A DNA stretch of 64,000 bases from assembly GCA_023451825.1 (NCBI GenBank), contig JAEXYA010000052.1, positions 1 through 64,000 of the forward strand. Direction: 5' to 3'. A program made the position numbers and the translations under genes. Shown here one piece after another: positions 16,368-25,575 of this stretch. Under the pieces are notes generated by a model. That model did not search any database. It was not told where the DNA came from and was given only the letters and a program-made list of their open reading frames with translations. This DNA is from Pseudomonadota bacterium. Lineage in GTDB: Bacteria > Pseudomonadota > Alphaproteobacteria > Rhizobiales > Xanthobacteraceae. Each line of letters opens with the position of its first letter. Within the stretch, counting starts at the first letter, position 1.

Positions 16368-18173
16368 TCAGTTCTTGATGGTGATGCAGGGAATGTCCGA
16401 GCGCTTCAGCGTCTTGCAGGCGCTTTCGGCCTGGTCGCGATCGAGGCCGGCGAAGCGGGCGCGGTAGAGCTTTCGCGAACCGTTGCCGACGGTCTCGGTG
16501 AACGGATCGGCCTTGCCGAGCGCGCCGCGTGCGCTGTCGCGGGCGGCGTCGAGGCGGGTGCGGGCTTCGCTCTCGCTGCCGAGTGCGCCGACCTGGATGA
16601 GCCAACCGGAATGCGCCGTGGCCGGCTTGATCGAGCCGGCCTGCTGCACGGCCTGCGGGGCCGGCGCGGGCGCCGGGGCAGCATAGGCCATCGCCGTGCC
16701 GCCATGCGAGGCACTGGAAGCCGGCAGGACGCCGAGAATGCCGTTGCCGGTGCCGTGGCCGGCAGGCTGGGGCGGCATCTCCGAGCGGGCATAGAGCGAA
16801 TTGGTGGTCTCGGGCGAGCGCGCCGTGGGTTCGGCGGCAGCCGAGGTGGAATTGGTGGCCACCGGCGCATCGGCGCTGGCGGAGGCGACGCGGTACTGGC
16901 CCGACTTCACCTGAACGGTGCGCACGCGCACCGGCTTCATCGGTTCGGTTGCGCCGGGAATGGTCGAGATCGGCTCGGACTGGATCACGCCGCTGTTCAG
17001 CGGACCGGTGTCGGGCTTGCGACCCTGTGGCACCGGTGCAGGCGGCACGGCTGCGGTGGCGCCGGCGAGGAACGACCGATTGGGAATGGCGGCAGCTGCG
17101 GCCGGGCGGGCCGGCGCGGGCTCAGGCGCGGCAACCGGTTCGGCTGACGGCGGCGCCGCAGACGCCACCTGGATCGCGCCATTGACCTGCTTGGCTTCGG
17201 TCGGGCGCGACTTCGCCTCGACTTCGGCGACCTCGGTGGCGGCTTCCGCCGGGCTGCGCTCGGTGATGGCGGCGACCGTGCGGCGGGTGGCGCCCTTGTC
17301 GAGATTGTCGGCGAGCAGCGTGCGCATGGCGGCGTCGCGCGAGCCGCCGCTGCGGCCGCCGAGCACCACGCCGACCAGATAGCGGTTGCCGCGCTTCATC
17401 GACGAGACGAGGTTGAAGCCGGAGGCGCGGGTGTAGCCGGTCTTGATGCCGTCGATGCCTTCGACCGATCCAAGCAGCCGGTTATGATTGCGGATGCTGC
17501 GACCGCGATACACGAAGGAGGTGGTGGCAAAGTAGCGATAGTAACGCGGGAAGCGGTCCTGGATGGCGCGGCCGAGCACCGACTGGTCGCGTGCGGTGGT
17601 GACCTGTGCGTCATCGGGAAGACCGGACGCGTTGCGATACACCGTGCGGCTCATGCCGAGCGCGCGCGCTTTGCGGGTCATCAGCTTCGCGAAGTCGTCT
17701 TCGTCGCCTGCGATCGCTTCCGCGATCACCACGGCAGCGTCATTGGCCGAACGGGTGACGAGGCCCTTGATGGCGTCTTCGACGCGCAGCGTCTGGCCGG
17801 GGCGGAGACCGAGCTTGGTCGGCGACTGTACGGACGCATGTTGCGACACCGGCATCTCGGTATCGAGCGAAATCTTGCCCTGTTCGAGCTTCTCGAACAG
17901 CATATACAGCGTCATGATCTTGGTGAGCGACGCCGGATGACGAAGGGAGTCCGGATTGGTTGACTGCAGCACCGCGCCCGAATTGGCGTCGATCATGATG
18001 GTCGCGAAAGCGGGATTGTAGCTCGAGACCCGGGACACCTTCGCCTTGCTCGATTTGTGCCGGCGGCGGGCATCTGCAGTATCGACCGTGAAGGCGACAG
18101 CAATGCTGATGGTTGCAAGCCCCAGGACGCACGCACGAAGGGTGCGCGACGAAGCAAACGTTGTGCGAAGCAT
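16368..18173 (-). CDS. D-alanyl-D-alanine carboxypeptidase with SPOR domain
   Basis: A 601-residue exported protein: signal peptide to about residue 35 (TADA), then a class A low-molecular-weight PBP domain with the catalytic motifs SLTK (Ser82, Lys85), SAN (142-144) and KTG (244-246). A long Pro/Ala-rich linker (about 300-520) follows, then a C-terminal SPOR domain of about 75 residues that binds denuded septal glycan. The enzyme trims the terminal D-Ala of peptidoglycan pentapeptides, probably at the division site. GGGGAAG five bases before the ATG at 18173 supports this start over a frame 60 bases longer. It has its own terminator. Confidence 0.92.
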   Translation of the reverse strand: MLRTTFASSRTLRACVLGLATISIAVAFTVDTADARRRHKSSKAKVSRVSSYNPAFATIMIDANSGAVLQSTNPDSLRHPASLTKIMTLYMLFEKLEQGKISLDTEMPVSQHASVQSPTKLGLRPGQTLRVEDAIKGLVTRSANDAAVVIAEAIAGDEDDFAKLMTRKARALGMSRTVYRNASGLPDDAQVTTARDQSVLGRAIQDRFPRYYRYFATTSFVYRGRSIRNHNRLLGSVEGIDGIKTGYTRASGFNLVSSMKRGNRYLVGVVLGGRSGGSRDAAMRTLLADNLDKGATRRTVAAITERSPAEAATEVAEVEAKSRPTEAKQVNGAIQVASAAPPSAEPVAAPEPAPARPAAAAAIPNRSFLAGATAAVPPAPVPQGRKPDTGPLNSGVIQSEPISTIPGATEPMKPVRVRTVQVKSGQYRVASASADAPVATNSTSAAAEPTARSPETTNSLYARSEMPPQPAGHGTGNGILGVLPASSASHGGTAMAYAAPAPAPAPQAVQQAGSIKPATAHSGWLIQVGALGSESEARTRLDAARDSARGALGKADPFTETVGNGSRKLYRARFAGLDRDQAESACKTLKRSDIPCITIKN

Positions 18174-18563
18174 GGACTTCCCCGTCAGATCGGTCTCATT
18201 CCCCCACCGGTAAGGCCAAATTATGCCCGACAACCGGAGGTTCGTCTCAGTTTTGTGGTCGGCCTGAGCACGCTCTCGACGGAAGACAATCGGTATCCCG
18301 CCATTCTGGCTAAGAGCATGTGCTCACGCAGCTTTTAGGCCTCACGGCCGTTACGCAACAATGCAGGGAATCAGGGTAGGTCTCCTGGGTTGCCAAAGCG
18401 TTAAGCAAATCTTGCGCCGCACCACCGAATTCGCGGCAAATGCCGGTAATTGTGCAGTGCACGCAATTCTTGACCGAATTGTGCGTTGCGGGATAGATGC
18501 GGGTTGACCAATCCGGGTTGGAACCCGTTTCACCCGCCCATGCAGTCCGGGAAAGGATTTCAC
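18174..18563. other. Divergent intergenic region of 390 bases
   Basis: It lies between the carboxypeptidase gene and the phasin gene, which read apart. It contains the candidate phasin promoter listed separately. The rest shows no repeat family copy and no credible frame. Confidence 0.5.
18452..18498 (+). promoter_or_regulatory. Candidate phasin promoter with palindromic operator
   Basis: A perfect palindrome GTGCAGTGCAC (18452-18462) is followed by TTGACC (18470-18475), 17 bases, then ATAGAT (18493-18498), a -35/-10 pair. TGC/GCA-rich palindromes near phasin genes are the usual targets of the PHA-responsive repressor PhaR, so this may be its site, which is inference. Confidence 0.45.
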
Positions 18564-18899
18564 ATGATCAAGCTCGAAGATTTCCAGCAATACGGCCAGG
18601 AGCAGTTCGCCAGCGCCGTCGCATCGGCAGCGGAAATGGGGAGCAACGCGCAGGCGATCGCGACTGCCGTTGGCGACTACGCGAAGAGGTCGATCGAGGA
18701 CGGCAATGCCATGGTGACCGAACTGGCGACCGTGAAGTCCATGGAGAAGGCGCTCGAAATCCAGGGCGACTATGCCAGGATCGCTTATGAAAATTTCGTC
18801 GCCGAAGGGCAGAAGATCAGCGGCCTTTATGCAGACCTAGCCAAGCAGGCCTGCAAGCCGTTCGAAGGTTTTGTGGCCAAGATGACTTCGGCGGCCTAA
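18564..18899 (+). CDS. Phasin family protein
   Basis: A 111-residue, almost entirely helical amphipathic protein (MIKLEDFQQYGQEQFASAV..., ending FVAKMTSAA). It has the phasin-2 pattern, including QAIATAVGDYAKRS and KALEIQGDYARIAYENFVAEGQKI. Phasins coat polyhydroxyalkanoate granules, or are small abundant stress-related relatives. GGGAAAGGA lies eight bases before the ATG at 18564. It is followed by a strong terminator that also serves the convergent gene. Confidence 0.88.
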   Translation: MIKLEDFQQYGQEQFASAVASAAEMGSNAQAIATAVGDYAKRSIEDGNAMVTELATVKSMEKALEIQGDYARIAYENFVAEGQKISGLYADLAKQACKPFEGFVAKMTSAA

Positions 18900-18920
18900 A
18901 GCCGCGCATCACCGCCAAGC

Positions 18921-18952
18921 AAAACGCCCGGCCAGATGGCTGGGCGTTTTTT
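18921..18952. terminator. Bidirectional terminator
   Basis: AAAACGCCC and GGGCGTTTT form a stem that extends through CGGCC/GGCTG with a short loop, with T runs on both strands. It lies between the convergent phasin and TadG-like genes. Confidence 0.85.
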
Positions 18953-18973
18953 GTTTCGAGCGGGTCGGCCGTA

Positions 18974-20356
18974 CTAGCGGGAGACGCGCAGTTTGTTGAG
19001 CGAATTGCCGATCGCCGTGAAGGCCGTCGCAATGCCGGCCGCTGTCGAGGTGGCAAAGAAATTGCCGGTATTGGCGCAATATTTCAGGACGGCGGAGTCC
19101 GCATCGCCGCCGGTATTGACCTGGATCGTGTAGACCATCGCGCCTGCATTCTTGATATTATCGCAAAGGATCTGCTGGCGTGCATCGATCTTCGGCTCGA
19201 CGCTGGTGCCGTCGCCATACATGCGGCTGCCGGTATTCAAGCCGTCGGACAGAAGAATGATAGCGTCGGTGTATTTGTAGTCCGCATCCTTCGCAGGGGC
19301 AGGAAATGGATCGATGCCGACCTGCAGCATCGTCCAGGCCCAGGCCATGCCGATCATCTGGTTCGTTCCGCCGGAGGCATCGAGGCCATCGATCATGGTC
19401 TTGATGGTCTGGACATTGCTGCTGCCGTAAGCGGACGTCATCGGCAAGATTGCCGGAGGACAGCTGTCTGCGCCTCGTTGCACGTAGAACATCGCCGGGT
19501 AGTTGGTCGATGTACCCGACGGCGCATCCTTCGTCGTGTCATTGGGCTCGTCACGATCTTCAACGCAGCCTTTCCAGGACGTCTTGTTGGTCGAATAGGT
19601 CCACTTGTAGGCAGAACCGTATTTCTTGGCGTAGGCCGCGCACGCCTCTGGCGACATCGAGAAATTGTTGTTGTTGCACGTGCCGAGCTGATCCCAGCGC
19701 AACCAGCTGGCATTCTTGTTGGTGGTGCCGACATTGACCATCTGCGCGAACGGGATGACGGAAATATAGACATCCTCTGTCATGCGGGATGATGCGCTGA
19801 GCGTGTCGATGAGATTCTTCGCAGCGGACTTCATCGCCGCCAACTTGCCGTCGTCGTTCATCGAGCCGGTCACGTCGAGCGCGATCGCGACGCGCATGCG
19901 CGTCGAGCCCCAGGTTGTGGTGGAGGAGCCGTTGATCCCCATCTGCGGGAAGCCGACCATTTTCATGAAGTCGGTGGCGACGCTGCCGGAGCCCGTCACG
20001 GTGACCGTCGAGCCATCCTTCGTATTCGTCGCGTAGCTTGCAGTCACGGTGATCGGGGTCGATGCACTGTTGGTGTAAAGTGCGTTGAAATAATTGGTGG
20101 CCTTGGCCGAGATTTCTGCGGCTGACATCGACGGGTTCGAGCCCAGGTCCTTGGAAACCATCAGGGCCGCCGAATCCAGTGCGACCTTCATGGAAGATCG
20201 CGCCGATGTCGTCCGCGAATAATCGACGGCCGCACCGACGAAGCCGAGCAGCGGCACCAGCGAAACGGCGAAGATCATGGCCACATTGCCGCGCTCGTTG
20301 CGGATGAACCGTTGAGCCGCGCTGCGTGTCTGGTCTGAAATCGAACGGATGAACAT
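18974..20356 (-). CDS. TadG-like pilus-associated protein with von Willebrand A domain
   Basis: A 460-residue protein. The N-terminus has the TadE/TadG-type prepilin-like stretch (RNERGNVAMIFAVSLVPLLGF) with one membrane helix. The C-terminal two thirds is a vWA-like domain with a MIDAS motif DVTGSMN near residue 155 and the later motif ILLSDGLNTGS. Such proteins belong to tight-adherence (Flp pilus) loci or act alone as envelope proteins. No other tad gene is in the window, so it may be an orphan. The start at 20356 is favoured; an ATG 33 bases upstream is possible. Confidence 0.8.
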   Translation of the reverse strand: MFIRSISDQTRSAAQRFIRNERGNVAMIFAVSLVPLLGFVGAAVDYSRTTSARSSMKVALDSAALMVSKDLGSNPSMSAAEISAKATNYFNALYTNSASTPITVTASYATNTKDGSTVTVTGSGSVATDFMKMVGFPQMGINGSSTTTWGSTRMRVAIALDVTGSMNDDGKLAAMKSAAKNLIDTLSASSRMTEDVYISVIPFAQMVNVGTTNKNASWLRWDQLGTCNNNNFSMSPEACAAYAKKYGSAYKWTYSTNKTSWKGCVEDRDEPNDTTKDAPSGTSTNYPAMFYVQRGADSCPPAILPMTSAYGSSNVQTIKTMIDGLDASGGTNQMIGMAWAWTMLQVGIDPFPAPAKDADYKYTDAIILLSDGLNTGSRMYGDGTSVEPKIDARQQILCDNIKNAGAMVYTIQVNTGGDADSAVLKYCANTGNFFATSTAAGIATAFTAIGNSLNKLRVSR

Positions 20357-20807
20357 GGGTAGACCGCCAAAATGGTTTGATGCGGCCATTTCGCGGGACG
20401 TGGCTAAACGGGTGGTAAAAGTCTCCGCGGAAAATCGGTAAAAGGCTGTGTATTGGTAGCCGGGGAAGCCGCTGTTCGGTATCATCGTCAACAGCCGATA
20501 AACCGAAGATGGGGCAGGCACCTGCAATTGCGCAGGATCCGTTAACCCTGCTGTTCCGAGGCTGGGGAAGCTGGAGTTCAGTCCTGGCGGGACAGGCGGT
20601 TGCGCAGCGGTGGATCGAGGCCCATATCGGCACTGCCGATCTGGTCTCCTACCGGCGCGGCTAAGGCTGATTTCGCGCGATTTGGTGCGGCAACAGTGTG
20701 GCAAGTGTCCCGGTTGCCCGCTGAACAGGTTAACGGGCAGCAATTCCGGGGGAAGCCGGCCTGAGCGGGGCTGGTCAATCCCCGGCCGGGGCACCTATAC
20801 AGACGTC
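20357..20807. other. Divergent intergenic region of 451 bases
   Basis: It lies between the TadG-like gene and clpS. A plus-strand frame is open over much of it but continues into clpS, has no ribosome-binding site and a Cys/Arg-rich composition, so I take it as non-coding. No repeat copy or recognised operator is seen. Confidence 0.45.
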
Positions 20808-21227
20808 ATGGTTCAAGCAGTTCCAACATTCATTTCCGATGGCCATCTGCCATTTGCCGGCAAGCCGCAGGCGGGCGCCGACGCGCCGCGCGCGATGGCG
20901 GATGACGACAACCAGTCCGGCGGGCCGGGTGGGCCGTCCACGTCGGTCATTACCAAGACCAAGCCGAAGACCAAGCGGCCGAACCTCTATCGCGTGCTGA
21001 TCCTCAACGACGATTACACGCCGATGGAATTTGTCGTGCATGTGCTGGAGAAGTTTTTCCAGAAAGACGTGGAGGCGGCGACGCAGATCATGCTGCATGT
21101 CCATCACCACGGCATCGGCGAATGCGGTGTGTTCACTTACGAGATTGCAGAAACCAAAGTGACGCAGGTGATGGATTTCGCACGCAAGCACCAGCATCCC
21201 CTGCAATGTGTGATGGAAAAGAAATAG
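20808..21227 (+). CDS. clpS: ATP-dependent Clp protease adaptor ClpS
   Basis: A 139-residue protein whose last 85 residues are a standard ClpS domain: YRVLILNDDYTPMEFVVHVLEKFF, the HVHHHG segment, GVFTYEIAETKV and a conserved C-terminus HPLQCVMEKK. ClpS delivers N-degron proteins to ClpA and blocks other substrates. The N-terminal 50 residues are a disordered Gly/Pro/Lys extension. The start is uncertain: ATGs at 20808 and 20895 both lack good ribosome-binding sites. clpA follows after 282 bases with its own stress promoter. Confidence 0.92.
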   Translation: MVQAVPTFISDGHLPFAGKPQAGADAPRAMADDDNQSGGPGGPSTSVITKTKPKTKRPNLYRVLILNDDYTPMEFVVHVLEKFFQKDVEAATQIMLHVHHHGIGECGVFTYEIAETKVTQVMDFARKHQHPLQCVMEKK

Positions 21228-21404
21228 CGTCGCGCCGGCATGCGACACAGTGCACGATTTGCACCTATTCCATTCTGAGTCGGGCAGGGCGCCGATCGCC
21301 GAAAAGGCAGCGTCAAGTAGCGCCGGATTGCACGGATATCACCCGCTGCCTGCCATAAACTGGCGTGCAGCGACACCAAATGACGGTGCCAAAGGTTAAG
21401 CACC

Positions 21405-21430
21405 GGAACCGGCCTTTCACCACAAACGTT
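21405..21430 (+). promoter_or_regulatory. Sigma-EcfG type promoter of clpA
   Basis: GGAAC at 21405-21409, 17 bases, then CGTT at 21427-21430, a perfect match to the general-stress promoter pattern. Transcription would start near 21437, about 70 bases before the clpA start codon. Confidence 0.7.
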
Positions 21431-21509
21431 CCGCACTATATGCAGAAAGGTTCTTGTTGCCTGCGAGGGCAACGATGGCCATGATGGTGGGGGCCAAAGA
21501 GGACGCGGA

Positions 21510-23906
21510 ATGCCAACTTTTTCTCAAAGCCTAGAACAATCGCTGCACCGGGCGCTCTCGATCGCGAATGAGCGCCACCACCAATATGCGACGCTGGAAC
21601 ATCTCCTGCTGTCGCTGGTGGATGATAGCGACGCGGCAGCGGTGATGCGGGCCTGCAGTGTCGATCTCGACAAGCTGCGCGGCAGTCTCGTCAATTATCT
21701 CGAAACCGAATTTGAAAACCTGGTGACGGATGGCAGCGACGACGCCAAGCCGACCGCCGGTTTCCAGCGCGTGATCCAGCGCGCCGTCATTCACGTGCAG
21801 TCGTCCGGCCGCGAGGAAGTGACCGGCGCCAATGTGCTGATCGCGATCTTTGCCGAGCGCGAAAGCCATGCCGCCTATTTCCTGCAGGAGCAGGACATGA
21901 CGCGTTACGACGCGGTGAACTATATCAGCCACGGCATCGCCAAGCGGCCGGGTGTCTCCGAAGCGCGGCCGGTGCGCGGCGTCGATGAAGAGACCGAGAC
22001 CAAGGGTGGTGATGACGCCAAGAAGAAGGGCGAGGCGCTCGAGACCTATTGCGTCAATCTCAACAAGAAGGCGAAGGACGGCAAGATCGATCCGGTGATC
22101 GGACGGACGTCTGAGATCAACCGCGCGATCCAGGTGCTGTGCCGCCGCCAGAAGAACAATCCGCTGTTCGTCGGCGAAGCCGGCGTCGGCAAGACCGCGA
22201 TCGCCGAAGGCCTTGCCAAGCGCATCGTCGACAGCGACGTGCCGGAAGTGCTGGCGGCTGCCACCGTGTTCTCGCTCGACATGGGCACGCTGCTCGCGGG
22301 CACGCGCTATCGCGGCGATTTCGAAGAACGCCTCAAGCAGGTGCTGAAGGAGCTTGAGTCGCATCCGAATGCGATCCTGTTCATCGACGAAATCCATACG
22401 GTGATCGGCGCCGGCGCCACCTCGGGCGGCGCCATGGATGCATCGAATTTGCTGAAGCCTGCATTGGCGTCCGGCGGCATCCGCTGCATGGGCTCGACCA
22501 CCTACAAGGAATATCGCCAGCATTTCGAGAAGGACCGCGCGCTGGTGCGGCGCTTCCAGAAGATCGACGTCAACGAGCCGACCGTCGATGACGCGATCCT
22601 GATCCTCAAGGGGCTGAAGCCGTACTTCGAGGATTATCACAAGCTGAAATATACGAACGAGGCCATCGAGGCTGCGGTGCAGCTGTCGTCGCGCTACATC
22701 CACGACCGCAAGCTGCCGGACAAGGCGATCGACGTGATCGACGAATCCGGTGCGGCGCAGATGCTGGTGACCGAGAGCAAGCGCAAGAAGACGATCGGCA
22801 TCAAGGAAATCGAAACCACCATCGCGACGATGGCGCGCATCCCGCCGAAGACGGTGTCGAAGGATGATGCGGAGACGCTGAAGCATCTCGAAGCGACGTT
22901 GAAGCGCGTGGTGTTCGGCCAGGACAAGGCCATCGAGGCGCTGTCCGCATCGATCAAGCTGGCGCGTGCCGGCCTGCGCGAACCGGAGAAGCCGATCGGC
23001 TCCTATCTGTTCTCGGGCCCGACCGGCGTCGGCAAGACCGAAGTGGCGAAGCAACTGGCGTCGTCGCTAGGTGTCGAGCTGATCCGCTTCGACATGTCCG
23101 AATATATGGAGCGGCATACGGTGTCGCGCCTGATCGGCGCGCCTCCCGGTTATGTGGGCTTCGATCAGGGCGGCCTGCTCACCGATGGCGTGGACCAGCA
23201 TCCGCATTGCGTGGTGCTGCTCGACGAAATCGAGAAGGCGCATCCGGATCTCTACAACGTGCTGCTGCAGGTGATGGATCACGGCAGGCTGACCGATCAC
23301 AACGGCAAGCAGGTCAACTTCCGCAACGTCATCCTGATCATGACGACCAATGCCGGTGCGGCGGATCTCGCCCGTCAGGCCTTCGGCTTCACCCGCAGCA
23401 AGCGGGAAGGCGACGACCATGAGGCGATCAACCGCCAGTTTGCGCCGGAATTCCGCAACCGTCTCGACGCCATCGTGTCGTTCGGCCATCTGAATTCCGA
23501 CGTCATCGGCATGGTGGTGGAGAAGTTCGTGCTGCAGCTGGAAGCCCAGCTGGCAGACCGCGACGTCACCATCGAACTGTCCGAGCCCGCCAAGGCCTGG
23601 CTGATCCAGCACGGCTATGACGAGCAGATGGGCGCGCGCCCGATGGGCCGCGTGATCCAGGAGCACATCAAGAAGCCGCTCGCGGAAGAGCTGCTGTTCG
23701 GCGAACTCAAGAACGGCGGCCATGTCCGCGTCGTCCTCAAGAAGGGCGAGGAGGTTCTTGGCGTCGAGCAGGAGAGCATCGGCTTCGAATTCGTCGATGG
23801 CCCGGTGACGCCGAAGCCGGAAAAGCTGCCCGCCAAGCGCGGTGGCGCGAAGAAGTCGAAGCCCGGCAAGGACTCGGGGTCTTCGAAGGGACTGGTGAAG
23901 GCGTAA
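21510..23906 (+). CDS. clpA: ATP-dependent Clp protease ATP-binding subunit ClpA
   Basis: A 798-residue AAA+ unfoldase. The N-domain (about 1-145) is that of ClpA. Two ATPase modules follow with Walker A motifs GEAGVGKT (about 222-229) and GPTGVGKT (about 504-511), the first with the Walker B LFIDEIHT and the second with VVLLDEIEKAHPD. It lacks the ClpB middle coiled coil, which fits ClpA. With ClpP it unfolds and degrades proteins, with specificity set by ClpS encoded just upstream. A Lys/Ser-rich tail ends the protein. GAGGA before the ATG supports the start; a strong terminator follows. Confidence 0.96.
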   Translation: MPTFSQSLEQSLHRALSIANERHHQYATLEHLLLSLVDDSDAAAVMRACSVDLDKLRGSLVNYLETEFENLVTDGSDDAKPTAGFQRVIQRAVIHVQSSGREEVTGANVLIAIFAERESHAAYFLQEQDMTRYDAVNYISHGIAKRPGVSEARPVRGVDEETETKGGDDAKKKGEALETYCVNLNKKAKDGKIDPVIGRTSEINRAIQVLCRRQKNNPLFVGEAGVGKTAIAEGLAKRIVDSDVPEVLAAATVFSLDMGTLLAGTRYRGDFEERLKQVLKELESHPNAILFIDEIHTVIGAGATSGGAMDASNLLKPALASGGIRCMGSTTYKEYRQHFEKDRALVRRFQKIDVNEPTVDDAILILKGLKPYFEDYHKLKYTNEAIEAAVQLSSRYIHDRKLPDKAIDVIDESGAAQMLVTESKRKKTIGIKEIETTIATMARIPPKTVSKDDAETLKHLEATLKRVVFGQDKAIEALSASIKLARAGLREPEKPIGSYLFSGPTGVGKTEVAKQLASSLGVELIRFDMSEYMERHTVSRLIGAPPGYVGFDQGGLLTDGVDQHPHCVVLLDEIEKAHPDLYNVLLQVMDHGRLTDHNGKQVNFRNVILIMTTNAGAADLARQAFGFTRSKREGDDHEAINRQFAPEFRNRLDAIVSFGHLNSDVIGMVVEKFVLQLEAQLADRDVTIELSEPAKAWLIQHGYDEQMGARPMGRVIQEHIKKPLAEELLFGELKNGGHVRVVLKKGEEVLGVEQESIGFEFVDGPVTPKPEKLPAKRGGAKKSKPGKDSGSSKGLVKA

Positions 23907-23927
23907 GGTCTTCGCTTGAGTGAGATG

Positions 23928-23959
23928 AAAAAGGCCGGTGAGCGATCACCGGCCTTTTT
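23928..23959 (+). terminator. Rho-independent terminator of clpA
   Basis: AAAAAGGCCGGTGA and TCACCGGCCTTTTT form a 14-pair stem with a four-base loop, ending in a T run, 22 bases after the clpA stop. Confidence 0.9.
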
Positions 23960-23967
23960 GTTTGGCT

Positions 23968-24051
23968 CCGTCATTGCGAGGAGCAACGCGACGAAGCAAT
24001 TCAGTTCTTCCTTGAGAGTCTGGATTGCTTCGCTGCGCTCGCAATGACGGC
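23968..24051. repeat. Palindromic repeat family D, copy 1
   Basis: Arms CCGTCATTGCGAG and CTCGCAATGACGG bracket an inner pair around GAAGCAAT/ATTGCTTC. Five D copies, one shortened, are present in the window. Confidence 0.85.
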
Positions 24052-24070
24052 TGATAGCGAAGTGTTCGAA

Positions 24071-24421
24071 TTACTTCCCCAGCAGCCGCTGGATTTCCAT
24101 CTGCAGCTCGCGCTTCTTCGCTTCGCTCTTGCGGACGCGCTCGTCGAGATCGGAGGCGGGAGCCTCATTGGCGCGTGCATCGCTGAAGGACACGCCGACG
24201 ACATTGCCACGAGACCAGATGATATCCGCCGACACCGGGCGGCCATCGCGTTCGATCGTCAGCGACATCTGCTCCTTGATCGGACGGTGACCAAGCGGGA
24301 ATTCGACGCGCGCGCCTTCCCCGGACATGTCGCGCACGACGCATTCCTTGGCCTTCTGATCCTTCGATGCCGTGGCACCGAAAATCACCTTGTCGCGCGG
24401 CTGTTTGCGACGGTCGTCCAT
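24071..24421 (-). CDS. PilZ-domain protein
   Basis: A 116-residue protein. It begins MDDRRKQPRDKV, with the RxxxR c-di-GMP-binding pattern, and has the second PilZ motif as DMSGEGARVEF (D/NxSxxG). The last 30 residues are a charged helix (KSEAKKRELQMEIQRLL). PilZ proteins bind cyclic di-GMP, made by enzymes such as the PleD protein encoded in this window. The start at 24421 is chosen because it places the RxxxR motif at the N-terminus. Upstream on the minus strand GGAAC-N16-CGTC (24466-24442) weakly resembles an EcfG promoter. Confidence 0.85.
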   Translation of the reverse strand: MDDRRKQPRDKVIFGATASKDQKAKECVVRDMSGEGARVEFPLGHRPIKEQMSLTIERDGRPVSADIIWSRGNVVGVSFSDARANEAPASDLDERVRKSEAKKRELQMEIQRLLGK

Positions 24422-24550
24422 GTCCTGAAATCCCCGTATGTGACGAGGCGGACTGTATCCGGTTCCATGCGCCGGAAAAGACGTCCGGCGCGGATCTGCG
24501 AAGTTAACGTAAATCAAGTTTAAGATCGGCCGCCGAAAACCGGCCACAAT

Positions 24551-25486
24551 TCACGCAGCGGTATCTTTCAGCCCTTTGGCGATCTCTTTCTGCTTGTCGA
24601 ATTCGGCGCGGCGGCGGGCCAACTCGTCTTCGCTCAACAGCGCGACGTTATTGTAGTCGTTTTTCCAGGCCGGATCCTGCGCCCAGCGCAGCGGGGACTG
24701 CATGGTCGTCTGTGGCCCCACCGCGGATTCCAGCAGGCGCAGGGCCAGCTCCAGCGTCAGCGCCTGGGAGGCCTTGTCATGCGGCTTGCCGGCGGCATTG
24801 CCGAGCGGGAAATCGCTGAACAGGAAACGCGGCACGCCGACATGTTCGACGATATCCTTCGCACAGCCCATCACCACGGTGGGAATGCCATTGGCCTCGA
24901 GATGCCGCGCGACAATGCTGACGGTCTGGTGGCAGACCGGGCAGTTCGGCACAAGCACTGCGGCGTCGATGCCGTCGGCCTGGGCACGGGCAAGGATCTC
25001 CGGTGCATCCGTCTCGATGGTGACGCGATGGCTGCGATTGGTCGGCGCGCCGAAGAAGCGCGGCGCGACCTCGCCGATGCGGCCCTGGGCCGCTGCCTGT
25101 TTCAGCGCAGGCAGGGGAAACCAGGTGCCGCTGTCGTCGGCCTTGGTATGCACGCGGTCATAGGCGATGTGGGAGATGCGCAGGTCGTGACTCTTTGAGG
25201 TGTCGCCATCATAGACCTGATAGAACTTGGCGCCGCCGTTATAGATCGCACCCGGACCCTGATCGCCATTGGCGGGATCAAACGGCGCAGCCGTCGTAAT
25301 GATGGCCACGCGCGATTGCGCCAGCGGCTTCTTCAGCGACTGGAACGGCGCATCCACATTGTGGGCCCAACGATAGGGGGCGTCATAGCCGAGCGCGCGG
25401 TAATAGGCGCGGGTGCGCGCCATGTACTGGATCGCCACATCGTCCTGCGCGGCGCGGTCCGGGGCCGCTTTCGACATATCGCTCAT
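24551..25486 (-). CDS. Glycine/sarcosine/betaine reductase B-type protein, cysteine form
   Basis: A 311-residue protein related to the selenoprotein B subunit (GrdB) of clostridial amino-acid reductases and to D-proline reductase. Around residues 180-190 it has PNCPVCHQTVS; by eye Cys182 takes the place of selenocysteine and Cys185 is the partner cysteine. The motif AIITTAAPFDPANGDQGPGA near residues 61-80 is also typical. In aerobes the function is unknown; a thiol-based reductase is plausible. GGGAG about nine bases before the ATG supports the start. It stands alone. Confidence 0.75.
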   Translation of the reverse strand: MSDMSKAAPDRAAQDDVAIQYMARTRAYYRALGYDAPYRWAHNVDAPFQSLKKPLAQSRVAIITTAAPFDPANGDQGPGAIYNGGAKFYQVYDGDTSKSHDLRISHIAYDRVHTKADDSGTWFPLPALKQAAAQGRIGEVAPRFFGAPTNRSHRVTIETDAPEILARAQADGIDAAVLVPNCPVCHQTVSIVARHLEANGIPTVVMGCAKDIVEHVGVPRFLFSDFPLGNAAGKPHDKASQALTLELALRLLESAVGPQTTMQSPLRWAQDPAWKNDYNNVALLSEDELARRRAEFDKQKEIAKGLKDTAA

Positions 25487-25575
25487 GGTTTTCGCTCCCG
25501 TATCCGCCTTATTTCATTCATAGCTAGCCCGTTGGAAACGAGTGTTCAAGGCGCGGAACTCGCGCAGGGCCCTGC

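Noticed and set aside
20610..20807. In-frame N-terminal extension of clpS
   Set aside because: Cys/Arg-rich composition and no ribosome-binding site; ClpS needs none of it.
21531..23054. Minus-strand frame opposite clpA
   Set aside because: A shadow of clpA; composition is atypical and no motif is seen.
24442..24466. GGAAC-N16-CGTC as an EcfG promoter of the PilZ gene
   Set aside because: The last base of the -10 is wrong; I mention it in the gene entry only as a weak possibility.
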